Below are positions 22,471 through 35,800 of a stretch of 64,000 nucleotides of DNA, piece by piece. This DNA is from Tilletiaria anomala UBC 951 (taxonomy: Eukaryota > Basidiomycota > Exobasidiomycetes > Georgefischeriales > Tilletiariaceae). The position numbers and the translations under genes were made by a program. How positions within the stretch are numbered: the stretch's first letter is position 1; every line of letters begins with the position of its first letter. The notes beneath the pieces are model-generated. The model did no database searches. It was not told the origin of the DNA and saw only the letters and a program-made list of their open reading frames with translations. The DNA is taken from contig NW_013546984.1 of NCBI RefSeq assembly GCF_000711695.1, positions 1-64,000 on the forward strand. The letters are read 5' to 3'.

Positions 22471-23684
22471 AATTTTTTTATTCTTGCCTTGATGAAGGAA
22501 CTGCGCTTTCAGAGATCATAAAAGCAAGGTGAGCCACGCTGGTCCATCCTTGAGGAGAAATGCATTAATTGAATGAAGCTCAAATTCTTGCTATAGCTCA
22601 ATGCACCTGATTCCAAATGGACGACTCTGTAGTGGTTGATCAACAAAACCTATGATTCCGTTCCACGGCGTCGACGAGCACCCACGCCCCAAAGAAGTGT
22701 TAATGTCAGGCCATAGAACCCTATTGAAAGCAGGAACTTGGCAAACATGCGGCTTTGGGATCAACGAAGAGGGCGAATAGTCAATAGGACTCGCGTAGGT
22801 GCCAGATTGTCCGAGAAAGATCTTTCCAACCCATCCAAATCACAAGTGTATATGAAAGGCATGTCGTAGAGTGCCAAGGTCAAATAAGCGATGTGCACCT
22901 TGTACAAAGTGAAGACAAGGAAGTTAAAAGAAGTTGGAGTGAAGCCAAAAGAGCAAAAGTTGATGGAGCCCACTTCTGAGTCGCGACGAGCTCCAGCGGA
23001 ACGGTGCATTGAAGCCTTCGGCAAAGTACCATCCGAGTCGCACCACGCAAATCTACAGTTGTGTAAACAGCCTGCGAGAGAATGGAACCGTGGTACCCTA
23101 ACTTGAAAGGGTTGCTCACATAAGCAATGCTTGTGTTTACACATTTCGAACCTGCCAGTTTGCAAAAGTGTTGCTCTCTCTAGGCCGTACAGTTGGGGGG
23201 CGAGAGGCCTGCGCGCGTCCCTCTCGATCTGTAACTGACTGCGTGACAATCTCACACCGTGTTTGTCTATCTGTTTGCTGATCTCGCCTGCAACCCATTT
23301 GATGTCTGTGCTGTTTGAGAACCCGGTGGGCAGCTGCTCGTCAGAGATAAAGGTATCAGACAGCGCTGGGGCGCGTCGAGCATATCGACTAGCGAGCGCG
23401 CAGTCACCCGTAGCAAAGTGCCAAAGCGGCCGGTGCGGTGGATTGGTGGTGCACGTATTCAAGAGTCACCCGATCCGCTCCCTGCCCCTATAGGCAGCTC
23501 CGTGCACGCACTCCTTGGCAGCGCGCAAGTCGAGAGAGTGTGTACTCTCTTGTCTTGTGAACCTGCTCAGGCTCCTGTGCGTACAGGTCGCTGTGTGCCG
23601 GACAACTAGACGCTATAGGACAACAGCATCTACTTCCTCTCGCCCAGCCTCAACCTCGGCCCTGAACCAGGCTAGACATTCACA
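22471..23684. other. Spacer upstream of kinesin
   Basis: About 1.2 kb. A 233-codon open frame on the minus strand (23462-22761) has no start context, motif or neighbour support and is listed with the rejected items. The kinesin promoter and 5' leader must be in the right half. No TATA box is evident. Confidence 0.4.
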
Positions 23685-26600
23685 ATGTCCGGCAACGTCA
23701 AGGTCGTTGCGCGTTTCCGCCCTCCCAACAGCCTCGAGTTGCGGGAGGGCGGCGAGATCATCGTCGAGTTCCTTCCCGCCGAGACGCAGGGAGGCGAAGA
23801 AGCTGTTAAGATCCCAAGCGCTACCAACGCGGGCGCAGATGCGGTCAATGGCTTCACATTCGATCGCGTCTTTCCGATGGACACCAAGCAGCGAGATGTG
23901 TTCGAGTATGGTATCAAAGAGACTGTCAATGGTGCGCCTTTGCAATGTTCCTCAGAAGGAAACTCTCCCATGTTCAGAGCAGGCTGATTGTTGATTGCCT
24001 CGCAGACGTTATCAATGGATACAACGGAACGATTTTTGCATATGGCCAGACTGGATCCGGAAAGACATTTACAATGATGGTGCGTTGAGCAGTAGTATTC
24101 CTGTGTCAGCTTGATTTGCCAGACTAACACGTCTTCCTGCCACGCTGCTCCCCAGGGCTCGGATATCGATGATGAACATAACAAGGGTATCATTCCGCGA
24201 ATCACGGAGCAAATCTTTGAGAGCATCATGAGCAGCCCCGCCAACCTGGAGTATCTGGTCAAGGTCAGCTACATGGAGATCTACATGGAGAAGATTCGTG
24301 ATTTGCTGCAGCGTGAGTCCAATGGCGCGGCCGACATGCCTTTTGCACATGACAGCAGGATTTGACGTATATCCTCTTGTGGGATGCAGCACAAAATGAC
24401 AACCTACAAATCCATGAAGACAAGGCTCGAGGCGTATACGTCAAAGGATTGACCGACTTTTACGTCGGCTCGACCTCCGACGTGTATGAGATCATGCGGC
24501 AAGGTGGTCTCGCACGCGCCGTCTCTTCGACCAACATGAACGCCGAGTCATCGCGCTCCCACTCGATCTTCCTAATTTCAATTCAGCAACGCAACACAGA
24601 GACAGGGAGCATCAAGACAGGTAATCTATACCTCGTCGACTTGGCTGGTAGCGAGAAGGTCGGCAAGACCGGCGCGAGCGGCCAGACGCTCGAGGAGGCC
24701 AAGAAGATCAACAAGTCTCTCAGTGCCCTAGGTATGGTCATCAACGCGCTGACGGACGGCAAATCAACGCACATCCCGTATCGAGATTCGCGGCTCACGC
24801 GCATCCTGCAGGAGTCACTCGGTGGTAACTCTCGAACGACGCTGATCATCAACTGCTCACCCTGCTCGTACAACCTGGACGAGACCATTTCAACGCTGCG
24901 CTTCGGTGTGCGTGCCAAATCAATTAAGAACAAGGCCCGTGTCAATGCCGAGCTTAGCCCCGCGGAGCTCAAGGCGCTGCTCAAGAAGATCAAGGCCGAG
25001 GCAGATCGCTACCAGAGCTACATTCAGGCGCTAGAGTCGGAGCTCAAAATGTGGCGTAGTGGCAGCAAGGTGCCAGAGGCGGCATGGGCGGAATTGGCCA
25101 AAGCCATTCCGTGCGTGGGCAGCGCCTCGCTCGACGTACCGCCCGTCTCATTGCCTGCCGCGGCTGCACCGGCAGTAGCAGCACCTGTGAGCACAGCGCA
25201 GCGATTATCGGCCAATCTCAGCAATGGCACGCGGCCGCAGAGCCCAGCGGTTGAGGTCCTGACGAAGGAGCTCAGCTCGCGGCCCGAGACGCCGACGGCA
25301 CTGTCGATTGACAAGGACGAGCGCGAGGAGTTCCTGCGGCGCGAGAACGAGCTAGCCGACCAGATCTCCGAGAAGGAGAACGCGCTCAAGGAGGCAGAGC
25401 GCGGGCTGCGCGAGACGACGGCGGAGCTGACGCTCCTGCGCGAGAGCCAGGGATTGCTCGAGAGCGAGAACAAGAGCATGACCGCGGAGATGAACGAGAT
25501 CAAGCTGCAGCTCGAGCGCGTCACCTACGAGCACAAGGAGGCAAGCATTACCATGGACATTCTCAAGGAGCAGAATGCGGACATGGCTAACGAGCTCGAG
25601 GAGCTGCGGAAGAGCTTCAATGAGACGGCCAACAAAGTTGGTAACAGCGGAAGCGGCAGCGTCGCTGGTGCCGCAAGCAAGGATGCGGCGGCTCAAGATG
25701 GGAAGAAGGAGCGCAAGAAGGCGGAGAAGATGGCCAAGATGATGGCCGATTTCAACGCCGGGATCGTCAGCGAAAAGGAGGAGCAGATCCGCGATACTCT
25801 CGCCAAGCTCGAGGACTACGGCGCTGGTGGCGCTGGCGGCGAGCTGTCCAAGGACGACATCTCGATGCTGCGCGAGCAGCTGCTCGAGAGCCAGACGCTT
25901 GTGCGCGAGCAGCAGGGGCAGGTGCGGCAGTCACAGGAGGAGGCGGAGATCCTCATCCAGCGACGTGACGAGGTGGAAGCGCGCCTGGCGCAGCTCGAAA
26001 CCGACTACGAGGAGCTGCTCGTCAAAACTATCCGCGAGGAAGAGTCCCGCAGCGGCGCAGCGGGGCTCAAGGACAGGCTCGAGGCGCAGTACGCCAGCAA
26101 GCGTGAGGCGCAGCTCGGCGAGATCGCCGACCTCAAGCGCCAGGTCGAGCTCAAGGTCAAAGAGGTCGCGACGCTGCAGGCAACCAACGAGAGCTTGCGT
26201 GGCGCTAATGACGAGCTCAAGCGCGCTTTCGTCATTACTGCTGCCGGCGTCGAGGGCGGCAAGAATCTGGCGGAGAGTGCGAGGGAAATGGAACGTGTAC
26301 GCAAGACCATGACCAGTCAGCTGGCCGAGTTTGACAACATGAAGAAGAGCCTCATGCGCGACTTGCAGAACCGATGCGAGAAGGTCAGTCTGAATGAGGG
26401 GAAGCAGCGGGTCGCATTTGCATGCTGTGCACTCTGCTGACGTCCTTGCTTTTCATGAAACCCAGGTCGTGGAGCTAGAGATCTCACTGGATGAATCGAA
26501 AGAGCAGTACAACAACGTTGTGCGCAGCAGCAACACCAAGGCGCAGCAGAAGAAGATGGCGTTCCTTGAGCGCAACCTGGAGCAGCTGACGCATGTGCAA

Positions 26601-27108
26601 AAGCAGCTGGTCGAGCAGAACTCAACGCTGAAGAAGGAGGTCGCAATCGCGGAGCGCAAGCTGATCGCGCGCAACGAGCGCATCCAGGCGCTCGAGCTCA
26701 ACCTGTCTGACAGTCAGACCAAGCTGGACATCCAGAACAAGAAGTTCGAGGAGCAGATCCAAGCGGTCCGTGAGAAGCTCAACCAGGCCAAGGAGAGCAG
26801 GGCCATGCCGGGCATCGGCGGCAACCCCGCGTTCGGCAGGATCGCAAAGCCGCTCAGAGGAGGCGGGCCCGCCGCTGCCGCCCCGCCGACGATTTCGGGG
26901 CAAGGACCCGTGGGCGGCGTCGCGCGTGCACCGACTGCTGCAGGCAGCGCCCAGCAAGAGTGAGTGGCCAGGCTAGGCTAAGCATGTGTGTATGTGCCAT
27001 CCGATGCTGATTGGCTGTTTCCTTTGCTTTGTGTTCTGCTTTTTTTTTAGCGCGAACTCGGCCAAGAGCCGCGCGAACTGGTTCTTCTCGTCCTCCAAGC
27101 AGCTCTGA
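23685..27108 (+). CDS. Kinesin-1 heavy chain (conventional kinesin)
   Basis: This is a plus-end-directed microtubule motor for vesicles and organelles, about 1007 residues. Exons are 23685-23931, 24006-24079, 24156-24312, 24390-26383, 26466-26959 and 27051-27108, with all phases consistent. Motor domain residues 1 to about 335 contain the start [12 protein letters not shown] and the P-loop GQTGSGKT at about 96-103. They also contain switch I ([13 protein letters not shown]), switch II ([11 protein letters not shown]) and [20 protein letters not shown]. The neck follows at [21 protein letters not shown] Pro/Ala-rich stretch near 430-480 is followed by a long heptad-rich coiled coil interrupted near [10 protein letters not shown]. 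The tail has the conserved [18 protein letters not shown], the cargo- and motor-inhibition region of fungal kinesin-1. A Gly/Ala/Pro tail ends in [13 protein letters not shown] on a 58-nt last exon. No light-chain binding site is expected, since fungi lack kinesin light chains. Confidence 0.97.
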
Positions 27109-28344
27109 GAAGCATCGCCGCAGTCGAGATGTTTCCCTTGCTCATACCCCTTCCCTTTTGTATCGTAACGTCCCGTACCTACTAGAATGTCTTTGCGAGT
27201 CAACGTGTTCGCTCCCGGCCATAAGCGGACAGTTGGTGTCATAATGCACTTGGTCCGTCATTGGATGGATGGATGAGTAACCTGCCAATCTATGACAAAT
27301 ATACGCCGACAGCGAGAGAATACCCAGAAATTACGCGTGCTAGACGAGGATAGCTCGATTTCAGGGAATTCTCAGTGAGGAAGCCCCGGAACCAGCTCTG
27401 CCCGCTTGCGCCCCGGTGTTGGATCGATCTAATAATCCCGACGCTGGAGAGCTTTTGCGTTGTTGTTAGCGTGGGTGACGCCTGTGGGGGATCAAGTCAT
27501 CTCGGCCATCTGCCCAGTATACATACATGCAGTCCCTTCTTCCTAACAGGAATACAACACTACGCAGTCAAGCCCACGCAAGTGGCAATTCAGTGTCGCG
27601 GCTTTTGCAGGAATGGCAAGGAGCGCTGCGCGCTGGTGGGGGATGACAGGCACAACGAATCTAAGCTCTGCGCAGCGGGTAGCGAGGCGGTAAAGTGTCA
27701 CACAGTGCATATCTATCACTATCAGTCATCCAGGAGACTGGAGCTGGGTGACACTGCGCAGTGGCCACGATTGTCTGTAGCCGCCAAGATGTGAACCACA
27801 TGGTCAAACAACAGAGAGCATGTCGTCCGACCGTCCGACGACCATCCAAACACGAGGTCGTCCTCAGGCGCCACGGGGGCGCTCAACGAGGGTGCATATA
27901 TATTCTCAAGACATCAATCCCATCGGATTGTCCTTCAATCTCTACCGTTTCCATAAATCGACATCGGCATCTGCATCGGCATCTGACACCACATCCTCTT
28001 GCAGCCCGCAGCCCTCCGCCACAAAAGCAGTTGTAACCAATATACCGTGATCTACTCCTTTCGGCCGGCATCCTTTCTTGTGATCTCTTCTTTAATATTG
28101 GCACCACTAACATCATTGGCCAACATTATTGGTAGCAGTGCTGTCTTCCGCCATGCAGACACTTGCCGCTTGCCGCTCTCGTCGCTTCGAGTGCAAAGGA
28201 GCCGTCTGCGCGTGAGTATGAGTTCTGTGCCTGGTGCGTTGGCACGAATCGCGACACAACACCGCAAACACTCTCCCTGACTCCTCATTTGATGTGTTTC
28301 CCCGGCAGCACTTTATAGCTTTCCTGGGCTCGACCTAATAGAGC
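27109..28344. other. Spacer between kinesin and the DUF1680 relic
   Basis: About 1.2 kb after the kinesin stop. A few frames of 60-139 codons without motifs. A possible former start for the downstream relic is the ATG at about 28153 (MQTLAACRSRR), but its link is uncertain. Nothing else is assignable. Confidence 0.35.
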
Positions 28345-30664
28345 GGATGGATTCTTGACCAGATCAAGCTGCAGGAGTTTGTGCGCGTGGCAATTTCAAC
28401 GGCTTGACCGCGGTAAAATAGCAACCCGCTGATTCTGTTCGTCCTGGGGCGTCACACGATAGACCCTATCTTCAAATATGGCACCTGGATCGGTGGCAAA
28501 GTGACCTACTCGGACCCCCTTTTCAGTACATCACACATACTTCTATCACCCAAGAATCATGCTGAAAACAGCCCCGTTGACCTCTTACAGTTGGCACTGG
28601 TCTACCACTCCGATGCCTCCATTCGTGGCGATGCCGTCTTTTGGCAACCAGGACCTCCTTGACTCGAGCAACACGGACATCGATTATACCCTCGAACACC
28701 AAGCTGCTGACGGCTCATTCGGCTCTCGCCCCCAGTCTCAATTAACCTTATGGCTGTATCTGCTCGGTGCGATCAACTACGCCGAGCTGTACCACGGTGA
28801 TGCTATCATCGGTAGTCCGGTCATGGACTCTGTTTACAAGTGGGTTAACTGAGCGCACAACAAGCTCAATGGCACCGACTTTAACGAGAGCAACGGGGGA
28901 AACGTCGATATTGAGACCTGACGATTCTCTTACGGACTCCTCACGCCCCGCCAACCAATCAGCGGCAGGACGATTGACCATCATTGCATATACTTTTAAA
29001 CTTATTTTGTCTGGAGGGGCGCTGTCCGTACAGATGAGAACTAGTACATTATGCAGAACCTCTACGAGAACTAGCTTTGAGACTCTGCCTCTCAAAGCCA
29101 GCTTATCGCAAACACGAACCGAAATCAAGGAGGTCGGAGACCTCACTTACAGCGAGGTTTCGCCGTGGGACGGTGAGGTGTCTTCGCTGTGATGAATTTT
29201 CGTAGTGATTTTTATCGCTGACTGACACATAACCTTCCATCCTGCTCATACTTCTCCACAGATGCCAACTTCCTGAGGGTAGAAATGGCGTCATCTCGCA
29301 GAGGAACACGGCGTGAGCTTGACGATGGTGCTCAAGTTGCTGCCATCAACTGGTGCTTGACCAACTCGTAGACTGATCTCGACAGCCATGCTGCGCTGTG
29401 GAACCTTACGTACACCCATTACGCCAGCCACTTCCAGGCGGATGAGCATCTCGCCTGAACGAACCCGTGGAGGGTGGTAAAAATGTACATGGCTGTGAGT
29501 ACGACTTTTTCTTGCTCTGTCATTGTGCTGGGCCACACTGACTCACAGAAGCATCTGCCATCCTCGAGCAGGGACATGTTTTCCAACCCCGTCTTCTACC
29601 ACAATCACTGGCGCAACGAGGAGGCAGACTGTGCGAAGTGCCTCGCGCGCAACTCGTTTGCTGGCCCCGCCACTGGTGACTTCTGGCACCACCGGTACCT
29701 GCAGCAGACCGTACAAGTGTACGCCGGCAACATAGCCGAAACCCCCGTGCGCGAGCGATAGTGCTTACTCGAACGTCCACGGCCTCGCGCGTAACTGCCC
29801 GTGCTGCACTCTCAATCACAGACAGGGATACTCCAAATTCATCGTCACCTCGTGGGCAACGACCTGGGGTCAACAGGTTGTCATTCGAATGTTTCTCAAC
29901 CCTTCGCACGTCACGACACGGTCAACGGTGGCACAGTCGACGTCTTCGTGGACCCCATCTATCCGTTTGAATCGGACCTCGGGTACACCGTCACCGCGAA
30001 GACGACGTTCAAGCTGCACTTGCGCATCCCTGGCTGACTTCTGGCACAACATACTCGATCAACGGCGCGGCGTCCAAGCAAGTCGCGCCGGACAGCAACT
30101 TGTACGAGGACATCGTGCTGCTTTCTGGTCACTCAGAGCTCCGTCACAATCTCCCTTCCGCAAACTACGGTCGTCTCTGACGCGCCTAATGGCGGTACGT
30201 CCGCCCAGCGCGGTCCTCTCAAGGATGTTAGTTGTACCTTCTGAACTGTATGCGAGCATTTGTGCACCAACCTGGGCGATTGGCACATCTTCATTTGTAC
30301 GTATACAGGTCATCGAAGCTTCTTGGAACTCGACGGTGACCTACGACTGGGCGCAATACGGTGAGGCGAAGGCCAAGGACCTGCAGTTGATGCCCACTAC
30401 GGACAGGACCTTCGCGTTCGACCCTGCCAGTCTGAACTTCCATAACAGCAAGCCTGCGCGCGGCCAGCCGGCGAGCCCAGAGTTCGACTGGGGCAAGTCG
30501 GCGTACGCCTTCATCGCGACCGCGTGCCCCTTTTCTTGGAACACCGGAAAGGATCAGGAGGTCAACGAGACGCCGCCGAAGAGCGCGGCGGACACTGGCA
30601 CCAGGCATGACATCACGCTCGTCCCGTATGCAGCTACCAAGCTGCGTGTCGACAAGCTCGCTAT
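28345..30664 (+). pseudogene. Broken DUF1680 / GH127-like glycoside hydrolase gene
   Basis: Relatives are beta-L-arabinofuranosidases and related fungal enzymes; this copy appears inactive. Landmarks run in family order across several frames. GWILDQIKLQ is followed (shifted) by GNFNGLT. Next come DPIFKYGTWIGGKVTYSD, LLDSSNTDIDYTLEHQAADG and LYLLGAINYAELYHGD. Then SNPVFYHNHW, and SNVHGLARNCPCCTLNHRQG near 29770, holding the CC pair of the metal site in GH127. Further on are NGGTVDVFVDPIYPFESD with TVTAKTTFKLHLRIPG, then AQRGPL, and finally LVPYAATKLRVDKLAIL at the end. Frame changes and stops occur in at least five places, including inside conserved blocks such as between LRIPG and its continuation. 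Some shorter breaks could be introns, but the whole cannot be one functional protein. An intact fungal relative would be about 600-700 residues and probably secreted. Confidence 0.75.
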
Positions 30665-32861
30665 CTTGTCTTCTTGGCGAAATACATTGCTATAGCATAC
30701 CCATCAGAAGTGTAAACGACAATGCTGAGAACGGCCGTGTTCCAAACCGTACACTTGACGCTTCTCTTCGAACATGAAAGGAACATACCAATCAGAAATG
30801 AATCGTCGTTATGTTTTGTAATATAAACACAAGATTCTGCCATTCATGTGACGAAGAAGGCCAGCTCGCAAATCTGCCCTGCGAAGGAACTGCTGATCCG
30901 ACATGGATACATCTACGAAGCATCGCCGAAGACAACCCGGACGTTGCCACTATATGTGGATAGACACATAGGGTGACGTAGTTCGCAGCTGCACACATCG
31001 TCGACCGAGGAGAAGCGAAAATCCCTTAACCGGGTTGCCAAGCACCCATCAGTGGGACAAGCTGATGGAAACATTACCTTGCAAGTTCCCAGACTCCAGA
31101 GGGCTTGCGTCCATGCCAAGACACCTGACAGCCCGATGGTATGTTGCAAAACACCCCCGAAATGGGTGTCGATGTCAGCCAAAAAGTGGACTCTGGAGAG
31201 GATCAATGTCAAAAAGACCGTCACTCACTCGAGGTAGAAACACTGGCACAACGCCACAAGACTCCGGGAATATCTCTCATGCGAAATTTTTAAGAAGCAT
31301 CCGATTGTGTTTGTGGAATTCGTCAATAAGCCCCTCGATATCTCACTTTTAATCACATCCCCTTTAAAGCTTTGGCCTGGATGCCAAGAGTTTGGCAACG
31401 AACTCCCTATAGGGCTATCAGGGTCCCTGCTGGTCGCACTGAGTGTCAAGACAGAGTCCGCCCTTGATGGCCTGCGTTCTTGGTCTGGGCTGCACTTATG
31501 CGGTATTAAGGCGGTTGGTGATGCGGCGATGTCAGCACTTTGCAGACGACCCGTACGGTGTCCTGTCAAGCGTCATCGCCTCCTTATTTTCATCAGGTAG
31601 AGCGCATCAGGCATCCCGCATCAGGTCGCATCGCCTCATGGACCTACCCATGTGTTGTCCTCAGTTCCTTTCTTCTACATACTCTTATTTATAGCGCTGC
31701 TCGGCTCCTATGGGCGGGCCGGTGGAGGCTGGTGAGCGCTGAAAGTCAACGATAAACTGAAAAGTGAACCGCGAATAGTGAATGGTGAAAGCGAATAGTG
31801 AATGTGTGAATAATACAAGTGAATATTGAATATTGACGAACATATAATGAATATGTATAGTGAATAGTACAGTGAGCACACAGCGAGTCATGAATGGTGT
31901 GCCTTTGGTGACTACGGCTTGGCCTTGTTCATTGCTGGCTTGCGTCTTTGAGTGCGGCGAGCTGCGTGGGTGTGTGAGGAGTACTGGTATTGTGCATGCT
32001 CTGACTTGCGGCTGTGGGCGGCCGAAGAGCGACCGAGCGGTACGGGTAAGTTCTGCCATCCCAGGCAGACGGGGCAGTATTCAGGCCACACCCCGCATCC
32101 ATACCACTCCACGGTACTGCCTAGAGTGCCCATGGCCCTGCATCCGCCTCATCAGTGTCTAGGACGAGTCTGGATAGGTCCAGAAGCGGGCACCCACTAG
32201 GCAGTGGGCAGTCTGTCCACTGCCACTCTCCGTTACCCCTGACCCAGCAGATCCCAGTTGCTGTCCCAGCACAGACAGCTGGATGATCCGGGGGCTTTGT
32301 ATTCGTCCGAGATAGCCGGTGCCCGTGAAGGACAAAGGTGCGAGATGGGGTTCCGGGTTCCGACTCCCGACTTCCAAGCATCGTGCATTGGTTCCGCGTA
32401 CATATGTACCGTATAACTCTCTTGCACATCTAGAGCACCACATGTGAGTATCACATATACAGACTTGTCTCTCGCACGCGCCAGATGCACGACGCCAAAC
32501 GCTTGAATGCTTCAAGTCCTGCCATGTCTGCTTCAGCATGCTCACAAGCTGTAGCGTGCATCGCGTATCGGAGGCACTGAACCTGCGAATAGGAGAGAAA
32601 GGGAACGAACGTGTCCAGCATCGAGGGCGACATTGAGGTCGGCAAGTCATCCTGCATTCGGCGGACAAAGCATGCTCCATCCTAGTTGCCTGTAGCGCAG
32701 GGAGTTGCTGCCGTCGTCCGCATTCACCGTTCACCTGTAGACGGCTTCATCCAATATAATAGGCGCTGGATGCTTCTATCGGAACAGGGCGAAGAACGGA
32801 GGAACGAGAATCTCCCAACACCCCGACTCATCTGTAGCCCCTGTCGCAGTGCTCGCACACC
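30665..32861. other. Spacer with possible relic and short repeats
   Basis: About 2.2 kb without an intact gene. The plus-strand frame 31052-31600 is open except for one TAG near 31235. It reads protein-like pieces such as IFKKHPIVFVEFVNKPLDIS and LITSPLKLWPGCQEFGNEL, but the family is unknown. AT-rich GAATA-type repeats occupy about 31741-31870 (listed separately). The right third should contain the promoter of the Zn2Cys6 gene. Confidence 0.4.
31741..31872. repeat. Degenerate GTGAATA-type short repeats
   Basis: The 14-base string GCGAATAGTGAATG occurs twice at a 20-bp spacing (31771-31784 and 31791-31804). Around it GTGAATA, TTGAATATTGA and AGTGAATAG variants recur about ten times in 130 bp. 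The tract is much more AT-rich than its surroundings. It looks like a decayed simple-sequence or minisatellite tract. No target-site duplication or longer unit is visible. Confidence 0.6.
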
Positions 32862-35800
32862 ATGTCTCCGCAACCGCCAGCACATTTACCACTCGCTTTA
32901 TCTCTGCAGCCCACCGGCGCAGATGATGTCAAGGCTACAGAGCTTCACAGCTCCCTTAGACAACGACGCAACAGCGCGGGGCCATCCGCGTGCGACTCTT
33001 GTGAGTGTGGCATCGAGCAGAAGCGCGAGGCTGGGCACTGCCGTCCGACAAGGGTTATCGCATGTTGAACACTGCTGAACTGTCATATCCGCCTCTTTCT
33101 CTTCTTGCCCCTTGCGTCGACTCATTCCCACCTGACAGGCCGCACGTCCAAGAGTAAATGCGACAAACGAGACCCATGCGCACGATGCGTGCAAGCCAAG
33201 CGGGAGTGCAAACGGACGCACGTCCTGCTGCGAACGGGCCGCGTCAGCCGAGCGGAGCGCATGACGTTCGAGCTGTCCGGGTTGTCCTTCAAGACATGGC
33301 GCCATCGATTAGCTGAGCAGCGCAGGCAGTACGGACATGAGATGCGTCTCACCACGCGCGCCCTCGCTAACGGCAGTGGCACATCGCAAATCTTCAATCC
33401 TGCCAACATGGCGGAGATGGGTACGGATGATGGCAGCACTGTGCGGAGCCGTAGCAGTAGCATATCAGCTACCAGCACCGTCAGCGTCACACCTGCGGCC
33501 CTTGCTGGCCCGAGTAGGCCAAATTCCTCGACGTGGGATTTCAGTGACCACTCTTTATCGAATCCATCGGTGACCATCACCACTGAAGCGGTCAGCGACG
33601 ATATCGACTTTGGCTTTGGTGCCGGATTCGGACTTTTACCTGCCTGTATGGGCCCTGGAGCGGAAGCAGGAGGAGACGCACTTAAGGGAGGCTTTGAGGC
33701 ATTGCAAGGATTTGGAGGCCAGGTTGTGTCGAGCATCGGTCCTTCTCGAATAGGCAGGAAACGTGGTGAGAGAAAGTACGCCACCCACGACTGGATGCTC
33801 CATCAGCAATCGCAACACCGCGCCGCCGCCACTGGCTTCGCCCATTCGAAACAAAATCAGTTAGAATCGCAAAAGATCCTCACTCGTCCCCCTCAAATGC
33901 CTGACGAGCATGATTCCTCACCATCGACCACCACAGCGACCACGACAGGGCACAGCCCCCTGTCGTCTGTCAAATATGTCACTTCCTCCGCAACATCGCA
34001 CAGTAACAGCTCGCAAGAGCAGCTGCACTCCATGGCTCCACCGCGTACCAGCGCCAATTCGGTAGCGACCACTTCATCTGCACCTTCCACGAAGCACAGG
34101 GCAGCTCAGCACGCTGCGGCGGACACTGTCACCAGTCTCGGAGCCGATGCTGTTGACGCGGAGAAGCTGGATTGGGATGCCTTCTTAGCACGTGCGTCAG
34201 CGCGTGCAGAGGGCTCTGGCAGCAGTGGCGGACCAAAGGAGGTGCGCCTAAGAGCATTGCCAGATCCGGAATGCGAAGCGCTCTTCCCCAATCCTCCCTT
34301 TTCGCGCTGCTTCAGCGAGCTGAAGTTGCAGCTCCCGCTTGGATACCCGTCAAAGCTTGAAGCCGGTGCCTCGGGAAAAACAGACACACCGAAAGCTTTG
34401 GTGCTAGGTTCAGATAAGTGAGTTTGGAGCTCCACTCCTGGAATCCCCCGTACCATGCAATGGCCTGCTTCGAATGCATCTGTCAATGCTAAAGCCGACT
34501 AAAATGCACGCATACCCTATTTCTTCCTTACCTTTTTTCAGCCAACTTCATCTCATCCACGACGCATCAGAACTCCCGACCGCAACGACAATCTTCAGCC
34601 ACGACTGGACGGCGACAAGTGCCATCGGCACAACGATTTCACCGCCGTGGCAACCGCTGCGCGACGATGTCCCGATCGATACCCTCACGCTGTGGCCTCC
34701 ATTGAAGCTCAAGGAAGAAGACTTTGACGACCTCAGGGCTGCCGCTTTTCGGCTGATCGCCGGCCCCGTCTTGCTTTGCCTCGTCAAGCGGTATTTTGCA
34801 CAGCAGCATTTGTGCGTATAATTGCACCACGGTTCCTCTCCACCCTTTTCTTTCTGCATTAGTAACTTTGTGCGGAGCTGACGATCCCACCTCATCTTGA
34901 TTACATCAGAGTCTTCCCGTTCCTTTTCTCGCCGCAAACACTACACTATCTCGATGTGCTCATCATGCATGTGCGCGGCGGTCACCAACTCGACTGGACA
35001 CCGATGCAGATACGACAGCGGCAGGCTCTTCTCCTTTCCATCGCCGCTGCTGCCGTGCACATCAGCGACGACCACACTCTCGAGCTTGTTGATGATGCAG
35101 ATGCGAATGCAGACGACGATGCGAGTACAGGCACCGGCACCAGCGCAAAGATGCAGGCGCCCAATTTCTATTCGCGCCAGTGGGCTCTTGAAGCAATCAA
35201 ACTTGCCTACGCCCTGACACAGCCGTTGGATGACATGCTGCTGCGAGCGGAAGAAAAGACGCTCGATCTCGTCCTCGCCGCCAGGACATGGCTCTTGAGC
35301 ATAGGCACGCACCCGTGCTTGGAAGGCGTCATAGTGCTCGCTAGCAAGCTTGCCTTGGCTGACCCGCATTTCCACATGTGCATCCTGCTGCAAAGCGGAA
35401 ATAAAATTGAAGAGTTTGAATTGTGGAAACGGGTAGTATGGTGAGTATGGTGATGATCGTCCAGCCTGACTGCATGCGGTCGAGCGGCCCAAGTTGCCAC
35501 ATAGGTGCTAGCGTCTGACCTGGCGATTACTCGCCCTCCCTTTCAATCGTAGCGACGGTTTCATGGCCCAGAACCATCACAAGCTCTGGCGTGATGTCAA
35601 GTACGAAGGCGATCTAGGCACCGTCCTCAAAGGCCTCGGTCCGCTACGCCTCATTCCGGGAGAACTGCTGGACGAGAAGATGGGAGGTGCAAGCAGCAGA
35701 GCGTGCATGTGGTACTACTTCAGGTGAGCATGTTCGCACTTGACTCCGATGACTGTTCCGTTGTCCAATACTTGCCTTGCCCCAAACGCTCACAAACCCC

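Noticed and set aside
22761-23462. 233-codon minus-strand open frame before kinesin
   Set aside because: No start context, motif, or compositional sign of coding; it overlaps the expected kinesin promoter.
32159-32734. 191-codon minus-strand open frame
   Set aside because: Cys/Arg-rich random-looking text, overlapping other frames; probably part of the spacer before the Zn2Cys6 gene.
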